DNA from: Eudromia elegans
Taxonomy: Eukaryota > Chordata > Aves > Tinamiformes > Tinamidae
Direction of reading: 5' to 3'
Assembly: GCA_003342815.1 (NCBI GenBank)
Contig: PTEX01000024.1
Location: 2,547,159 to 2,611,158 of the forward strand
Length of the DNA: 64,000 nt
Below are positions 25,274 through 39,000 of the stretch, one piece after another. Each line of letters opens with the position of its first letter. The first letter of the stretch is position 1. The notes under the pieces are model-generated. The model was not told where the DNA came from. It ran no database searches and saw only the letters and a list, made by a program, of their open reading frames with translations. The translations under genes and the position numbers were made by a program.

Positions 25274-25370
25274 ACATGGGGACTATAGGGGGATACTATC
25301 GAGTGAGGTGGAGCTAACCGGTTTCAGGGAGCGCACAACTTGTGCATTCCACCTCACCCCGTGCCCATGT
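25274..25370 (+). other. Nested inverted repeats able to fold into a branched hairpin
   Basis: Three nested complementary pairs are visible: ACATGGG (25274-25280) with CCCATGT (25364-25370), GTGAGGTGGA (25303-25312) with TCCACCTCAC (25348-25357), and GCACAA (25333-25338) with TTGTGC (25340-25345). Between the outer two, ATAG and CTAT (25285-25300) can add a small side hairpin. A strong acceptor-like pyrimidine tract ends at 25267, just before the fold, and AATAAA lies at 25409-25414. Together they resemble a small structured 3'-terminal exon. It matches no RNA family I know, and the innermost pair would leave only a one-base loop, so it would be partly open. Confidence 0.35.
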
Positions 25371-27098
25371 CTGTAACGGGACTCTGGTCATGAATATACT
25401 TTTTGAAGAATAAACAGAAATCCTATTCCTCTCTTCAGTCACGCCGAGAAACCAGCGAAATCCTTAGCTGAGAACAGCCATCCCAGCTGCATTAGTATTC
25501 TCTTCAATGCAGGGTGACCATAATTACAGCTTAAACTTCTTTTCCTGAGACTAAACATTAAGTTGGTGAGTAACAGATACCTTCCTGTTTGTAAGTACCC
25601 ACATTTTTTTTAACCATACAGTTTACAATGCAGTTATCTCTTATTATATAGGTATCATAAATGGTTTTCTTAAGTATAGAGTTCTACTTGCAGAAAAACA
25701 TAATTCTAGAAAACAGTACCTTATATATGATTAATATCCTTTCCAGACTCAGGATGTAATTGTGCTATGGCTGTTCTACTTGTTCAGCATATTTCTCTGC
25801 TGGTAGATTGATTTTATTCGTTCCGGTTCTCTCTCTCTTGGCAGCATGCAATGCAACCCCCACAACGATCTCAGCAGAACTTCTGAAATCTGCGGCTCCT
25901 TTTCACTCCTCCTAGCAAACTGATGAGGAGTGTTCTCAGTCTGCTCTCCATACCACAGGACAGACATACAGAGATTTCTTCAGAGAGCCAAGCGTTCTCC
26001 TAAGTGACTGTAGCTACAAGCAAACCTAGTTACAGCGCGTTCTTCCGCATTGAGGACGTCAACGCTTGAAGAATCTAAAGTCAGTCTCCAGACAGCAGCC
26101 ATCTCTACAATCCCATCTTGGCTGTTTTTACCAGGAGAGGGAGGATCTTACCAAAGACCCAACCAGATGCGACAGAGCCGAATAAAAGGGTCAGTATTGG
26201 AGCTATTGTGAATACATTAGGATTTTCAGCAGGTCTTCCATGTGGCAGAAGGAAGATGATAACTACCTCGAGGCACTAACAGGCACTAAACTGGACAGAC
26301 AGTACAGCTGGAAAAAATTGGTGTCTTCGTTAAACCAAGAGAGGTCAAAACACAGCACGGCAAGGACATGTTATCTTGCTAGGCTGATTGACTTCATGGA
26401 AGAAATAAGTTTATGTATGGGCTGCTTCCTCTAATTCTGAATTCTCAGAGCTTATGAATAACTATTTATCTGCTAACAGCCCACAGGGGTTTGGTAAAAA
26501 CGCTACCGTATAAAACTGAAAAATAATTGAAATAAATAAAGTTCTATCTGGCACTATCCTTGTTTATTCAAGGCATCTGATATTAACATTCTGATGTCTT
26601 ATGCTCATAATACATAATAGGAAACGAAAATGTCATAAAATCAATACCTTCTAACAGCAGAGGGAAATGTCACAAATTATCTCATTCTCATTATACTTTC
26701 CAGACAGTAATTTCACAAGCCTCCAAGGGATTAGGAAAGCTCAGTATATTTTTGCTCAGATGTCAGTTTTATTGCATATGATCTAGGCAGTGAGGGTTTC
26801 CTGCTCAGGAAGAAGTCAGAAATCAATGGGTTTGCCTATAAGATTCCTTTCTGAGGCTGTAAGCTGCCTTTCCAAATGAGAAACTACCAAGTTCCGTGAC
26901 CCTACTGAAATTACCCTGAAACACAGAATCAGGCTCCAACCCTCTCGTTCTGTGATACACAAGTGTTCTGTAGGCTCACGCAGCATGTTGAAGGGGGCTG
27001 CCAATGAGTAAAGGCTGCACATCCTTTAAAAAGTACATAAATGAAATTAGATATAGTAGACCTCATAACTCTCCAATACCTTTCTACAGGCACTTACA

Positions 27099-27123
27099 TT
27101 TTTCTTTTTTCTTTTTTTTTTTT
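27099..27123. repeat. Pyrimidine run ending in T12
   Basis: A T-run broken by two C residues ends in twelve T residues. It is simple sequence with no attached acceptor AG. Confidence 0.85.
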
Positions 27124-30100
27124 AAATCGAGGATGATGTTCTGGTTAACCTTCCCCAGATAAGCACGAGTCTTAAAGAGCTTGACTAGAGTCTGAAATCT
27201 TGGGCCACTGCTATCATAACGGATCCTCCAGATAGACTAGTCAGGAACTCTGCTGTGTCTGCTTCACCAAGGTGACTACCTTACGGTTTTACTCGTGTTC
27301 CTACACGTATGATCAATCACTGCTCCACGCGCAGTATCCAGGCTCCACTTGGGAGAGAGCCAAGAATAAATTACTGTGAATTGCAGTGTCTACATTACAG
27401 ACAAGGTGGAAGTATAACTCCAACTGCATCACTGACAACAAGGACTTGCCAGGGGCCCTGATGCCCATAGGAAGAGCACGCTCCTCCCAGTCCCTGAGAA
27501 CTCGTGGACCCACTGTGCAGCTCCCTGTAAGTAGGAATGGAAATCCACAGGCCTGGCGGCATCTGAGAGGTATTGCCACCTTCGGAGGGGCATCGGGGCC
27601 CGAGTGACAGGTTGAGCAGCCAATACTCCTGATCGCCCGCTGGCGTGAAAACCTGTGTCAACAGAAAGCCCAACTGCACAAAGCACAGCAAGGGAAAGCT
27701 AATACGGTAACATCCTGCTGCATTTAACTTGCTGTTTTATTAGCACAAAGCACTGAAGACCCAAATTCTCATCTCTGAAGATGATTAATACAGTCCACAG
27801 CCCAAATGGTGGATATTGTTTATAGGTATAAAGATTTAACTTTCTCAGTGGGCTGAAAGAGGTTGAGGAGAAAAACATGCACAGAAATAAGAATTTTTTC
27901 ACTGACAAATCTGATAAATGTAACCATCAGTCAGTTCTGCCATTATACGTGTACAATCTATGAACGAGGAACGTGTTAATTAGGCAGAGCTGGGAGCGGG
28001 AAGAGCTCAAAAGGTAAATAACAGATGAAAATGACAGCTTTATCATTGAGTTCAGTATTTCTGCTTTTCTGGATAAAGCTGACTAACACGAACACACACA
28101 TCTCACTAATTAGCTGAGGACAAAAGAACCTTGCTTTTCTTAAATCCAGAATTAACAGATTGCAGGAAACGCTATTTTCCTTTAAAGTGCACATTTTTCT
28201 CTCTGTTCCAGATCACTCTCCTTTGTTTTTATTTCCATGAGAATTCTCATTGGGCATCTGTGCATGCAAGGACTTAAGTGCTGCTAAATATAAAAACAAG
28301 GTCAGAAAATATTCTCAAATGGAGAGGAGCAAACAGGATGGCTTTCCTGCCCCAGGTGACCATTCTACATGGTATTAAAATCAGTTTGAGAGAGCAGCCC
28401 ACCTTCAGTTCTGGCATAGAGTTTTTTAATGGAGACATCTCCTATTTATTTCATTAACTTCCTCATATTTCTCCTCATTTGCATCTCCCAGATGAATGCG
28501 GGTGACTTGAATCTAGGCCATGATACAAGTCCACCATAGTCGGTCATTTCACAGGACCAAGCGCCCGCTGCCCAGGCTGGTCTCCCTGATGCAATTAGAG
28601 GGATATGGCACATCAGAGAGGTGGCCTGCATTAAAAGGACATTTATAATACACACAGCCCGAGTTGCGAGTGCTGCAGAGCTACCTCAGGGCAGCTTTCT
28701 TCCCCACTCATCCTCCAGGCAAGCTGCCTTTTTTTATCTCCAAAATTTTGAGGGTTTTTCTTCCTACCTCCTCCCCAACTTCCTCCACTTAGGCACTTAG
28801 CAGAACATTAACTCCAGAAAATTGTGCCATTTGAGTGACCTTTAGACTCTAAACTAAGTAAAGTTGGATTTCCTGGTGTCCTCATTTCTCCGTATTAGTT
28901 TCTTTCCCTTCCTGTGATTATATTAGAGCTGTTAGTGTTTTCCTTTCGGACTATAACCCAGGCAGTGTTCACTCAATGAAATGTTCTGGGGAGGTTTGGG
29001 GATTTGAGTTTTTGAGGGGTTTTTTTTGCTGCTGTTCTGATAATATTCTGGGTGCACACCAAGTTATCCATCCTTAGCAATTACTTCAATCATGACTGTG
29101 TCAAGGAGTTTAAAAAATGGTACAGTACAGCAATAAGAATTGGGAAGAAAGTGGAGAGATTTCATAGCTCGGTTATATCCCAAACGTGACTTGAAACATA
29201 CTCATGCCTTTGTTTTCTTTAAGCTTGCTTCCGAATATGACTTCAGCTGTGTATGAAAAATCATAATTACTGTGTTTATTTTCAACATGACCAACACCTG
29301 TAGAACATGGACTGATTGGCTGTGCAATTACGTCAACACTGTGCCTTGACCTTGAATTGTAAGAGGGCCAGCTGCTAGAAAGAGAGATCTTTAATTTCAT
29401 TGACTCATTAAATTAAACTCATTTTAACAAAAATAATCATGGGTGAATCACCATATGTTCTTGAGTTTTAGGAGACTGAGGAGATTTGGGGATAATCAGA
29501 GTTGGAAGCTGCTCTTTTGAACTAGAATTTCCTCGGCATGTTTAAGCTACATTTACTGTCAAGTTAAACATGAAGTTTTGAAACAGTAGGCCAGAGAGGC
29601 AAGGATAAAAATGATGCTGGAGTTGCACACTGTCTGTCAATGGATATAAGTAGTAATTTTAGTTGCTTAATTTTGAAGTAATTTAGAAGTTAGTGGATGA
29701 AGCATATATTAAAATGACTAAGGTAAACATGAAAGAAGCATTTATGTGGTTTCAGAAATAATTTATCTACTACACTGACAAGCTTCCATATTGTGTGCTG
29801 AATTAAATGTACTGCAAGCGCTTACAGTAGTCAAATGTGATTCAGTGATTCAAGATGGAAAGGAGATGAGCAAGGAAATCTGCTGTGAGAAATAAACAAA
29901 ATCTTGGTATGAAGAAAATCCAAATGAATAGGGGCACCATCTGTTCTCTTACAGTTGTTCTTACATTCATCACTAAACAATTTATGGCTACTAAGTACAG
30001 ATGCAACCAATCACATCTTGCAGAGCATGGAGAAATGGGTTGCTTTTGACCCAAAACAGAATGTCTGCCTGGAACCAACACCTCCTTTTTCCCCTCTCTT

Positions 30101-33100
30101 CCCATCCTCCCAAAAGACCTAAATAGACTCAACATATTTAAGAAAGCACCATCATTTCTTATGAATTTCTATCTGTAATTTTTTAAAGTTGAAAACATTT
30201 GTTGAACCTTGGGTGACAAGAAACTGAAAACCTCCCTCCAATTAGACCATCAAGATAAAACCCCATATAAACAAAATCATTTCAGAGACACCTAGATTTG
30301 TTTTTCACTTGTGCTATCTACCTAAAATATTCCTTCTCAGAGATTAATTGACATCATCAGCAGTTCTATTATAACAGCTCCCAGGATCACTTCCATCATG
30401 AGGCAATTGAAGCCTTTTAGGATTGCTGTAGGTCTCTATTACTGGAGCTGTCTTTGAATCTCCATTTTCCCCATCCACAAGGACTCTGCTGGCAATCTGC
30501 TATCAGCAACTCTGCCAGCCAGCCAGCCACTGGGCACTTTTAAATGAATACCAAACGAGACAGCCACTTCTGGGCTGTTCAATTATGTATTGCTATTTAT
30601 TTCTTAAAGAAAATCTGAAACCAAATCCTACACAGGCCCTTAATCAAAATGATCACAATCTGCCTCCGAACTCCGGGACTCGCTTCGCTCTTAGAAGACG
30701 ACATTTCATTGTCCATCTCAAGAGAAATAACAGCTAGAGCTGTATGTCACTTCCCAAAGCAAAACTCCCCAAGACCTTTCTGCAAGGCAATGCCTCACTA
30801 GCACAGACATCTGTGCTAATCAGCGCTGAACTTTAGAGAAACTGATTTGTTCTGCTTAACACAAACCCCTGTGGTTTGGGAAGGCTCCGGTTTTACAGGC
30901 TTGGTTTGCACTCCCTTTGTTTCTTTGAAGGCATCTGCAAGGCTGCCCATTGATCTCCTGCTTCTTGTTGTGATCGCCGCACAGGTTTGCCAGAGTGTCA
31001 TTTTGCTGACTGATTTCTGCACAAAACAAAACTGCGGCGAGCTTGGCTGTGCAACTCAAAAAAGAGAATAGGTGATAAAGAGAATATTATCTTGCAGGAG
31101 CTGGTAAAATGTGTCAGCTTCAAAGATTAAATCAAGATCATTATGCAAGATTCTTTTGTTAAATAAATGATGTTTAGAGGAACAGACACAGGAAGAAGAA
31201 TTGAGAAGTAGATGGAATAAAACCAGTAATTTGTAAAGAAAATATATTATGTAAATAATATACATTTCTCATAACTGAATGTGGCATCTCAGAAAAATAA
31301 ATTGCACCTATTACGTGGGGGTGCTACATGCAGGGTAACAGTTTTAGACACAGCTCCTTTGCGCTTCCTTTATTCTTAGTAGCATCTTTACTGTTTTATT
31401 ACTTGTAAGATACAAACTTCAGCTAAAGCAACAAGCTAAACAGCTATATGAAGAGTATTTGAAAGCTGTGCATTTTTTTTTTCTTACATAGACATTTGCA
31501 AAATAATAAATCAACTTAAAATTGCAGTTAACTGCTTTTCATTCATTGGCTTAGAAAGACTCTAACAGAGTAGCTGATGTCAGCAAAAAGCTATTTATTT
31601 ACCGGTGGACCTGGAGGGGGCAGGTGAGAGCCACCACAGCAAGACTGATGAGCAACAGACGTTAGAGATAGAATATTTGAAGCACACTACAAACAAGCAT
31701 TTCTGCATGTGAATTTGGATTATTACATGAGGATCACGGAGTTGGAAACAATGACATTTTAAAAGTGAAGCACTTTGTAGAATAGAAGTGTATTCAGCTC
31801 CCTATTAGGATTTTTCATGAAAATGAAGCTATGCATGTTATGTTAAAGCTTAATATAGATATGCTTTAAGCAAAAGGGAGCAGCAGAGCCTTTGGCACAC
31901 AACTTTAGCTAGCTAAGCACTGCCTGCACTCATTAAAACCTCACCAACACACTATTCCTTCTGTGCACAACCACCTCACAAGGCTTCTACTAATCACAGT
32001 GCAGGTGCAGGACAGAGACCCTTCGAATTCACCTGACCATGGGTACATGAGGTTTAACAACATCCCTTGCAACCCAGGCTCTGACAAAGATGAAATGAGA
32101 CCCGAATACTCAAGTATTCGGACTGCAAGTCTCCGCAGCAGTCATGCAGAATTTCTAAGTATAAATCACATCTAGGAGATAGATACAAAATTCCTAAGAG
32201 GGAACCCAAAGCCCAAAGAAATTACTCATTAAAGAACAAGGCTGGATCTCCAGGAATGCACACAAGCAAAGCTGATCCAATCCCTTTTCCAAAGACAAGA
32301 TATTCAATTTATTTTCTCTTTCAGCTTGACCCAATTGTACTCTACTGAAAACGGCAACAGGGTCTTGATCCCCTTTCAGCTTACCCACAGTCCAAGCAGT
32401 TGGCATTTTGGCCTTCTTTTGCCAGGGAGAAGCCCAAGTCCCAGGTATCCACAGCAGGTCTAAACTCTGCTTTTCAGAATGCCTGGAGGGATAAGTATTG
32501 AGAAATGCTTGGATGCGATACAATTCTGTCTTAAACCAAAATGCTACTTACAAGCAAGAAATATGGTTGCTTATCGTGCAGCCACTTCACAGTTCCAGAA
32601 AACGCTGTTACCACATATTTGGACTCATTCTAGCTAGGACAGAATAAACCAAAATGAACTGCCCATCTGAACATCTGAAGTAAATGATCTCATCACCTAC
32701 AGCTCACTGCAAAGACTGTTATGTTTTTTACAATGATAAATTCTTTAAAAATTAGGGCAACTTCATGAGATTTGTGTGCCTGAAACTGATGCAATAACAG
32801 AGATGATCATGGCACTCACACTAACAAAAAAAATTTGAAGGGATCAAATACATTGTCTATTCTAAAAATTGTTGTCCAGATCATACCTTTTTTATACTGG
32901 CTTCTATTCAAACATTCAAATGGAACACAGAATCAGAACACAATCACAAGCATTCCAAGGGACTCTTTTCTTTCCTGTTATTAAGTCTGAATCAGCAGAG
33001 AGCAATGCAGAAACCCTGTCCCTGAAGACAAGCTCTCATGGTGCTGATATGACTTCTCATCATGTCAGAAGATTACTCTGCCCACATCCATTAGCCTGGA

Positions 33101-33427
33101 CACAGACTGACCAGGTTTCAGCCCTAGCACACGAATGCAGAGAGCTGTAGCTTTGGCATCCTTGCACTTCACTCAGCTGCCCATAGAGGCAACAAGCAAC
33201 AGCTGACACCTCTGTGGAGACACTGATTTTTTTTCTGAACTGGAGCAAAGCAGCTACCACAGAGGCTGAAAGGGGTTCAAAACCAAAACAAGGGAAAATT
33301 CTGTGATTATGAAGGGAAAACCCTAATTGCTACTCAAAAAAGATGGGGGTAGGGAGGAATGGAGATAGTTCTGAATAAGATGTACTCGTTGCTGACACAG
33401 TTTCTTAATTACAGTGCCAAGCTGATA

Positions 33428-33477
33428 GTGCTACCTGTGGGAATTATTCTAAGTGCTACCTATGGGAATTATTATAA
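33428..33477. repeat. Tandem duplication of a 25-bp unit
   Basis: Two adjacent 25-bp copies (33428-33452 and 33453-33477) begin GTGCTACCTGTGGGAATTAT and GTGCTACCTATGGGAATTAT and differ at two positions. The low divergence suggests a fairly recent local duplication. Confidence 0.92.
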
Positions 33478-35911
33478 TTCCTTATGCCTAACAACAAGAA
33501 AGTAAACAGAAAATAGCAGAAATATATATTGAAATATGTATGGCATTCCTGGTTTTAAGAAAACCCTATTTTCCATATATATTTGTGATATTCCACAAAT
33601 TCAGATGATTTATATTGACAAAAAATACAAAAATATGCTGTATAAGTCAGACTCAAGCCAAACACCAAGAATGTAGAAGGTCAATATATCTGCATAGCTT
33701 TTAACCAAGTTTATTAGCTACTGGCAAATCTGACTAAACACATATTAACATATGCGTACATATCATATGCATTGCTCTACATACAGCCATAAAGATTAAA
33801 AGACAGCAAAATTAAATAATAGATGAAAACACCATCTGGGCACTGAAATTGTGGGCCTTCATTTAGGTTGACAGAGAGCTGTTTGGCACGATGCGAGAAA
33901 GAAGCTATTTCTATTTCTGAAGAAAAATACAAACTTGGTGATTACAGCGCTAACATAAAGCAGCCAGGACACTGGGATACTGGGGACAGACCTCTGCAAA
34001 CTGCAATAAGGGGCAGGCAGGAACGCAAGTCATCTACCACCTCAGCAACTACGAACCTTGTTGGCAGAGCCTGGCACGAGCTGCAAAGGGGACGCTCTCC
34101 CCAGGTCAGCTTAATCCCCCTCCCTTGGACAGCAGGAGGTGGGAGGCTCCCTCCAGCAGAGCCTCTGCTGCACCTTCTGCATCAGAACGTGCAGGAACCC
34201 CCACTATTGCTGAGGGCCTCCAACACCCTGGGCCAATCAATGTAAAACAGGACCAGTATTAATTATAATGCATTTATCCTGCTCGCAGTGTGCTAAGCTC
34301 TGAGGACAAGACTGTGTTTTTCTCGTATTACTGATGTGTGTTTTACAGAGCTCCAGCGCTAACATGGTGATTCTAAAAAGAGATACAAGGCTCGCACACG
34401 ACACCGCATCATTGTAAATATTCCAGCTTTATCCTTTTGGCAAATGGATTCACCTAAAATATAGGCCTAAAAACGTGCCCTCGATCACTTGGAAATTATT
34501 TTAAAAAGCATCTTTAAAAGTAGGTTATAACTTACCAGATTTCATATTAGAGCAAAACAATACAAAATCCCCAAAGTACAAAAATCAAACCGTGAACACT
34601 CAAGGCTGTAGACAGATAAGGTTCAGCAGAGCAAAGCTTAATCTAAAGAAGTATATGTTTACCCTGACAGTCTCTTTCTTCCCTTGCTATTTTTTCTTCT
34701 CTTCTATTTTTTATTATTTTAGAAACTCTGGTACCTTCCCTAGCGTTGTCAGAAAAATCACTCAAATATCAAAGCTGTATTCCTACGCCAGCACACCATT
34801 GTCTACTTGTATCTTACACTCATCTGTCTAACAGCAGTATTGCATCTCTGTGCTTCATCATTTGCAATAAGGCAATTAAAGTTCCTTACCAGCTTGATTA
34901 GGACCATGGACTGTATCTAAAATTAGGTATAACATCTGAGAATATTTGATCCTCAAATCTCTCAAATTTAGCACCATAGTGCACAGAGGGTGGCAAATGG
35001 AAAGCCGGGATCACCTCTTCTCACCTTGGTAGTAATTAGCCTGTGCTTGATGCCATTTAAACTCAGGGAGTTTTTTTCAGGTGTTTTGTATGTTATTTGG
35101 AGACACACACAGGTAATTAGTAGTATAAATATAGCCTGATTTCTTTTATATTTGTTAATAATTACAGACAAAACACATATGCAAAAGAAATATAGCTTAG
35201 AAATGCCATTTCTGTTAAGTAATAACATCCTAATTGACTCAAATTATTCAGAAATGCATTTCTGCTTTACACTATAAAGGACACAGGCCAAACACGAACC
35301 ATTGACCAGCCGCAACAGCCTGTCCCGAGGAAGGACATTCTCCCTGAGAGAAGATCTGTAAGGGCAAGTTGGGTGAATTTTTTCTTCAAGTGAGAGGAGA
35401 ACAGAGGATGAAGCAGCGGGATCAACCCTGTGTGCTGCGTATTCCTACATACCACCCACTGCATCAAGTCATCGGCGCTCCAGATTGCTAGCTTGTCCTG
35501 CATATATCACACAGCTGCAATTATGCAAGATCCACAACATGTAACAAAACCTACAAACACAGACCCCCTCCCTTCATGAAAGCTGAAAAATACTTTTGTT
35601 TCCAAAAAAAAGTAAACTATTGTTACCATAAGTAAAGCCTATTTTATCTGTACACCTCAAGAATTAAATGAAGCTGAAGCAGGCTGATAGACTGTAAAGA
35701 GTCTTCCTCTTTGAGAGACATACACAGATATCTCAACAAGTTAAATGAACACACACTTCCACAAAATTACTCAACAATTTTGGGCAAATTCTATTTTGTG
35801 AGCATGACTTTGATAAAGCTGCTTATTAAAGAAAAAACCTGAATTACTTGTTCTTCACCAAGCTCCCCATGCAACACTGAGCAAAGACGTCAAGAGGCTT
35901 AGGGTATTCAA

Positions 35912-36040
35912 CTCAGAGAATGATCAAAGCCAGAAAGGTCTTTTGGAGATCATCTAACCCACCTGCCTGCTCCAGGGAAGATGATTCCACAACCTCTCTG
36001 AGCAGCCTGTTCCTCTTGGGTTCCTTAAAGTGTGTCTCAA
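35912..36040 (-). mobile_element. Degraded CR1 3'-tail fragment, antisense
   Basis: Read on the minus strand this matches the CR1 3' end. Diagnostic plus-strand pieces are AGATCATCTAACCCACCTG (35948-35966), the complement of the conserved GATGATCT tail block, and CACAACCTCTCTGAGCAGCC (35989-36008), the complement of the block preceding the tail. The spacer between them is shorter than in intact CR1, so an internal deletion of some tens of bases is likely. Edges are approximate. It is older and more decayed than the copy at 8960-9607. Confidence 0.75.
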
Positions 36041-39000
36041 GATGCATTTAGGTGTTTGTAATTTGTAGCTGTAAATCTAAAGTCACATCAGCTGAACTTA
36101 AACTCTCTGACCATCTTAACTTCCTAAGTCATTGCCCTAGGAAACTATAGTCATGCTCCCGCACAGTCCTCTGAGACTTACTCCATTGGGTAAGCAGTTT
36201 GCTTCTTGCTTTACATCAGACTGTTTTAGGGTTTGTTCAGCACGGCACCCTCGTCCCTATGCTAGGGAAAGGGACAAGTGTGGGTGCTACAGCTGCATTT
36301 TTGAGCCAGACTTGGCTGCTGATTGTCTTCCAAACAAAGTTGAGTTGAACCAAACCTCAATTCTCACCTCTTTCTAGGTGAAGTCAAATTGGTATCTTTA
36401 AATAAGAAATGATAATGTCAAAGTATTGCTTCTTATGGCTGTCCTCACACACACATTCTCCCTTTGCAAGGGTCACAATATTGCCAATAGCATTTGAAGA
36501 GATAGCGCAGTTATCCAACGAGTTCCCATTTCAGACGAGAGGGGAGAAGCAGAAAGGAAAGAGGCTGCGCTTAGACCTCTCCACCACATGAAATGTGAAA
36601 GTCCACTGAGAGCCAAATAATATTTTAGTCGTGCTCGACATATTGTTGTTTTATTATTGTTTGCTTCTTGACTCCAGTAATGAATCTCTGCTGTGAAATT
36701 TCAGTATGGTGCGGAAGTGTTTTCTAGACAGTCTTCAAAATTATTTGCACTTACTAATTACATAAGCTTTCTCTCATTAAACACGGCAAAACCTTGGATT
36801 TTTCCTGAAACAGTATATAATAGCATTTATTCGGATAGTGTGTTATTCATATTTCAGTTGAAAAAGAAAATCATGAACTCTAATGTGTTTGAACATACAC
36901 TAGCTACCAAAGACATAAGAAAATGCAGTTTGTAAAGCAAAACAAATTAGACAGATAAACATCAATAATTTAGCACCACTGTCTTTCAATGGTGTACTTG
37001 CTTTTCCTTGTACTCCTATAAACGTAAAATACAATCTTTATAGAAAGGAATATAATCTGTTATATAATCCTTTCATCTTGGGAACAGGCTTGAGGCTTGG
37101 AGAATGATGTTCAGATACAGCTGTCCAATTGAGACTGTAGGTAACCAAGCGCATCCCATACCCATTTCATACTGTGATGAAAAATTACTAGATCTAATTA
37201 AATGTCTATTTCTTGTCCCCCTCCCCGTAGCTCTGTAAAAGGTGTTTTGAACAAACAAAAAGGTTATTTATAATGGATGATATCAAGTTATGATCAATAC
37301 TCATGTAAAATTTAGCATCCGATTTAAAACAGTTTGATACAGTGCAAAAAAGGTAAATAATGCATGAAGCTCTTCCTCCGTGAGTGCTGCTTCACACCGG
37401 TTACGCTGCAAAGGGCGTTCATTTAAAACAAAACCTGCAACTCTCACAAACATCAGGCTCGGAGCTAGCTGCTCGGTGAGCATAGCTAAATGGAATAATT
37501 AAAATCTCACACCACACAGCCAGCCGGAACCAAAAATGTTTACCCTCTTCTTTAATGATAACCCTTTGACAGGAACGGGTTTAAATATACGGCATGTGGG
37601 CAGGCAGTACTGAGCACAGTATGGGTGGGATCCTGCAGGTTCTGAAATTATTAATGAGCTGCAGGAATCAGTCTTTTATTGAATTAATGACAATTAATCA
37701 ACTTTTCCTGGCTCCAGCAAAAGTCAACCACTAGCTGGCCAGACCCAGCTATTTATCACTTTGAGATGCTGATTTTTCAACTTGCCAGACCTTTAGGACA
37801 GGATTAATCTCACCCAACTTTAGCCAAGTAACCATTAGGTGTCTATTCTTAGCTCCTTGTAGAGCAGCCAGTGGAGAGAGACAAACACCTCCAGAGGTAC
37901 CTTTTCCCTCTGGATGAGACCCTTCCCGTGCACCCTGCAGGCCGCCCTGCCTGCCAGGCGCTCAGCACACCCGTGGGGAGAGACACCGGCCTCCGAGCAG
38001 AGCTCACGGGGTCTGTATCAAATGAGAGGGCGTTGAGGGGAGAGAACTCTTGGAGGGCGTTGGAGACTCAAAACCTCCCAAGGAACTAACACGACTCACA
38101 GAGCATTTTAGGCTTCCGTAACGCTCAGGACTCAAGAATAAACTCCATTCCATATAAAGGCTACCATAAGAACACACTGCTAATAACATAATTCCAGGCA
38201 ATGCTTTTTTTCCCCCCCTTGTATAAATGTCAATCATTTCGAATATATAGAAATAAAAGACAAATGAAATAATTAAAAAAAGGGACCTTGCATTACGTTA
38301 GGTGCTACATTTAAAGATACCTACTCAAACTGTCACAGAGACAGTCAGAAAATACATCCTGTAAGTGGTTCTCAGGTTAGACAGAGCAAGTCCATTTTAT
38401 CCTTTCAATATAATGCTATTTCTTTCCCAATAATGATAACTATGGCAATTTTTCCCTTCCATTCTGTTACTGAAGGAGGATTAAGATATTTCTAATGTCA
38501 CAGAAGTACTCTTTGGGAGTGATGGTTATTAAAAGAAGAGAGTGCTCTAAAGTTAGATGATTCAGAGATGTCAGGATTTGTGCCTAACAGACAAGTTTAG
38601 CAGGTAATGGCCAGGATACACACGCTTTCTACTGGTCTAGACACCTCTGCAGATAGATGGAAGCAATTTTCTCCGAGGACAAAGGGAAAAAAACATGGAA
38701 CAAAAATACTGGAGAATATTGACCCTCAACTCCCTGTCAGGTCTGGATAACTGGATGAATACAGTCTAAGCTAGACTTAGAAATATTTGATAATCCTTTA
38801 TTACCATAGGGAAGACAATGAAAGAAGTTGAGTTCACATTTTTAGCAAATATTGCAGTTGTATGCAAAGAGGGCTGTTTAATTCTTTATTTACCAAGGAC
38901 ACAAGCTATACTGGAGGGCTGTCAGTCCTGCAGTGATAAGACTGCCATATTAAAGGAGGCTACATAGGGTTGAAGCAGTACCAGATAGGAGGAATGTACC

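Larger units (their letters stand above)
25571..35911. other. AT-rich non-coding stretch
   Basis: No gene is supported. It holds a pyrimidine run with T12 (27099-27123), a (CCAG)-type run near 30514-30529 and a 25-bp tandem duplication (33428-33477). Plus-strand splice-like ends bound 31555-31623. A 125-codon open frame at 33868-34245 and a 109-codon minus-strand frame at 32194-32523 lack domains. GC-richer patches at about 27400-27660 and 34000-34240 carry overlapping open frames in several phases. Confidence 0.65.

Noticed and set aside
32385..32482. 98-nt minus-strand segment between CCCTCCAG acceptor and TGG|GTAAGC donor
   Set aside because: Splice signals are moderate, the length breaks frame, and composition is not exon-like. 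Such pseudo-exons are common.
33868..34245. 125-codon plus-strand open frame
   Set aside because: No domain. An AG|GTCAGC inside it could be a weak donor, but nothing else supports a gene.
34890..34916. 27-nt minus-strand microexon candidate
   Set aside because: The donor (CTG|GTAAGG) is good, but the acceptor tract is short and interrupted. Too weak beside the better candidates.
35025..35025. Strong minus-strand donor AAG|GTGAGA
   Set aside because: No acceptor with a pyrimidine tract lies within a plausible exon length upstream. The same holds for AAG|GTGAGT at 1173 and CTG|GTAAGT at 60446.
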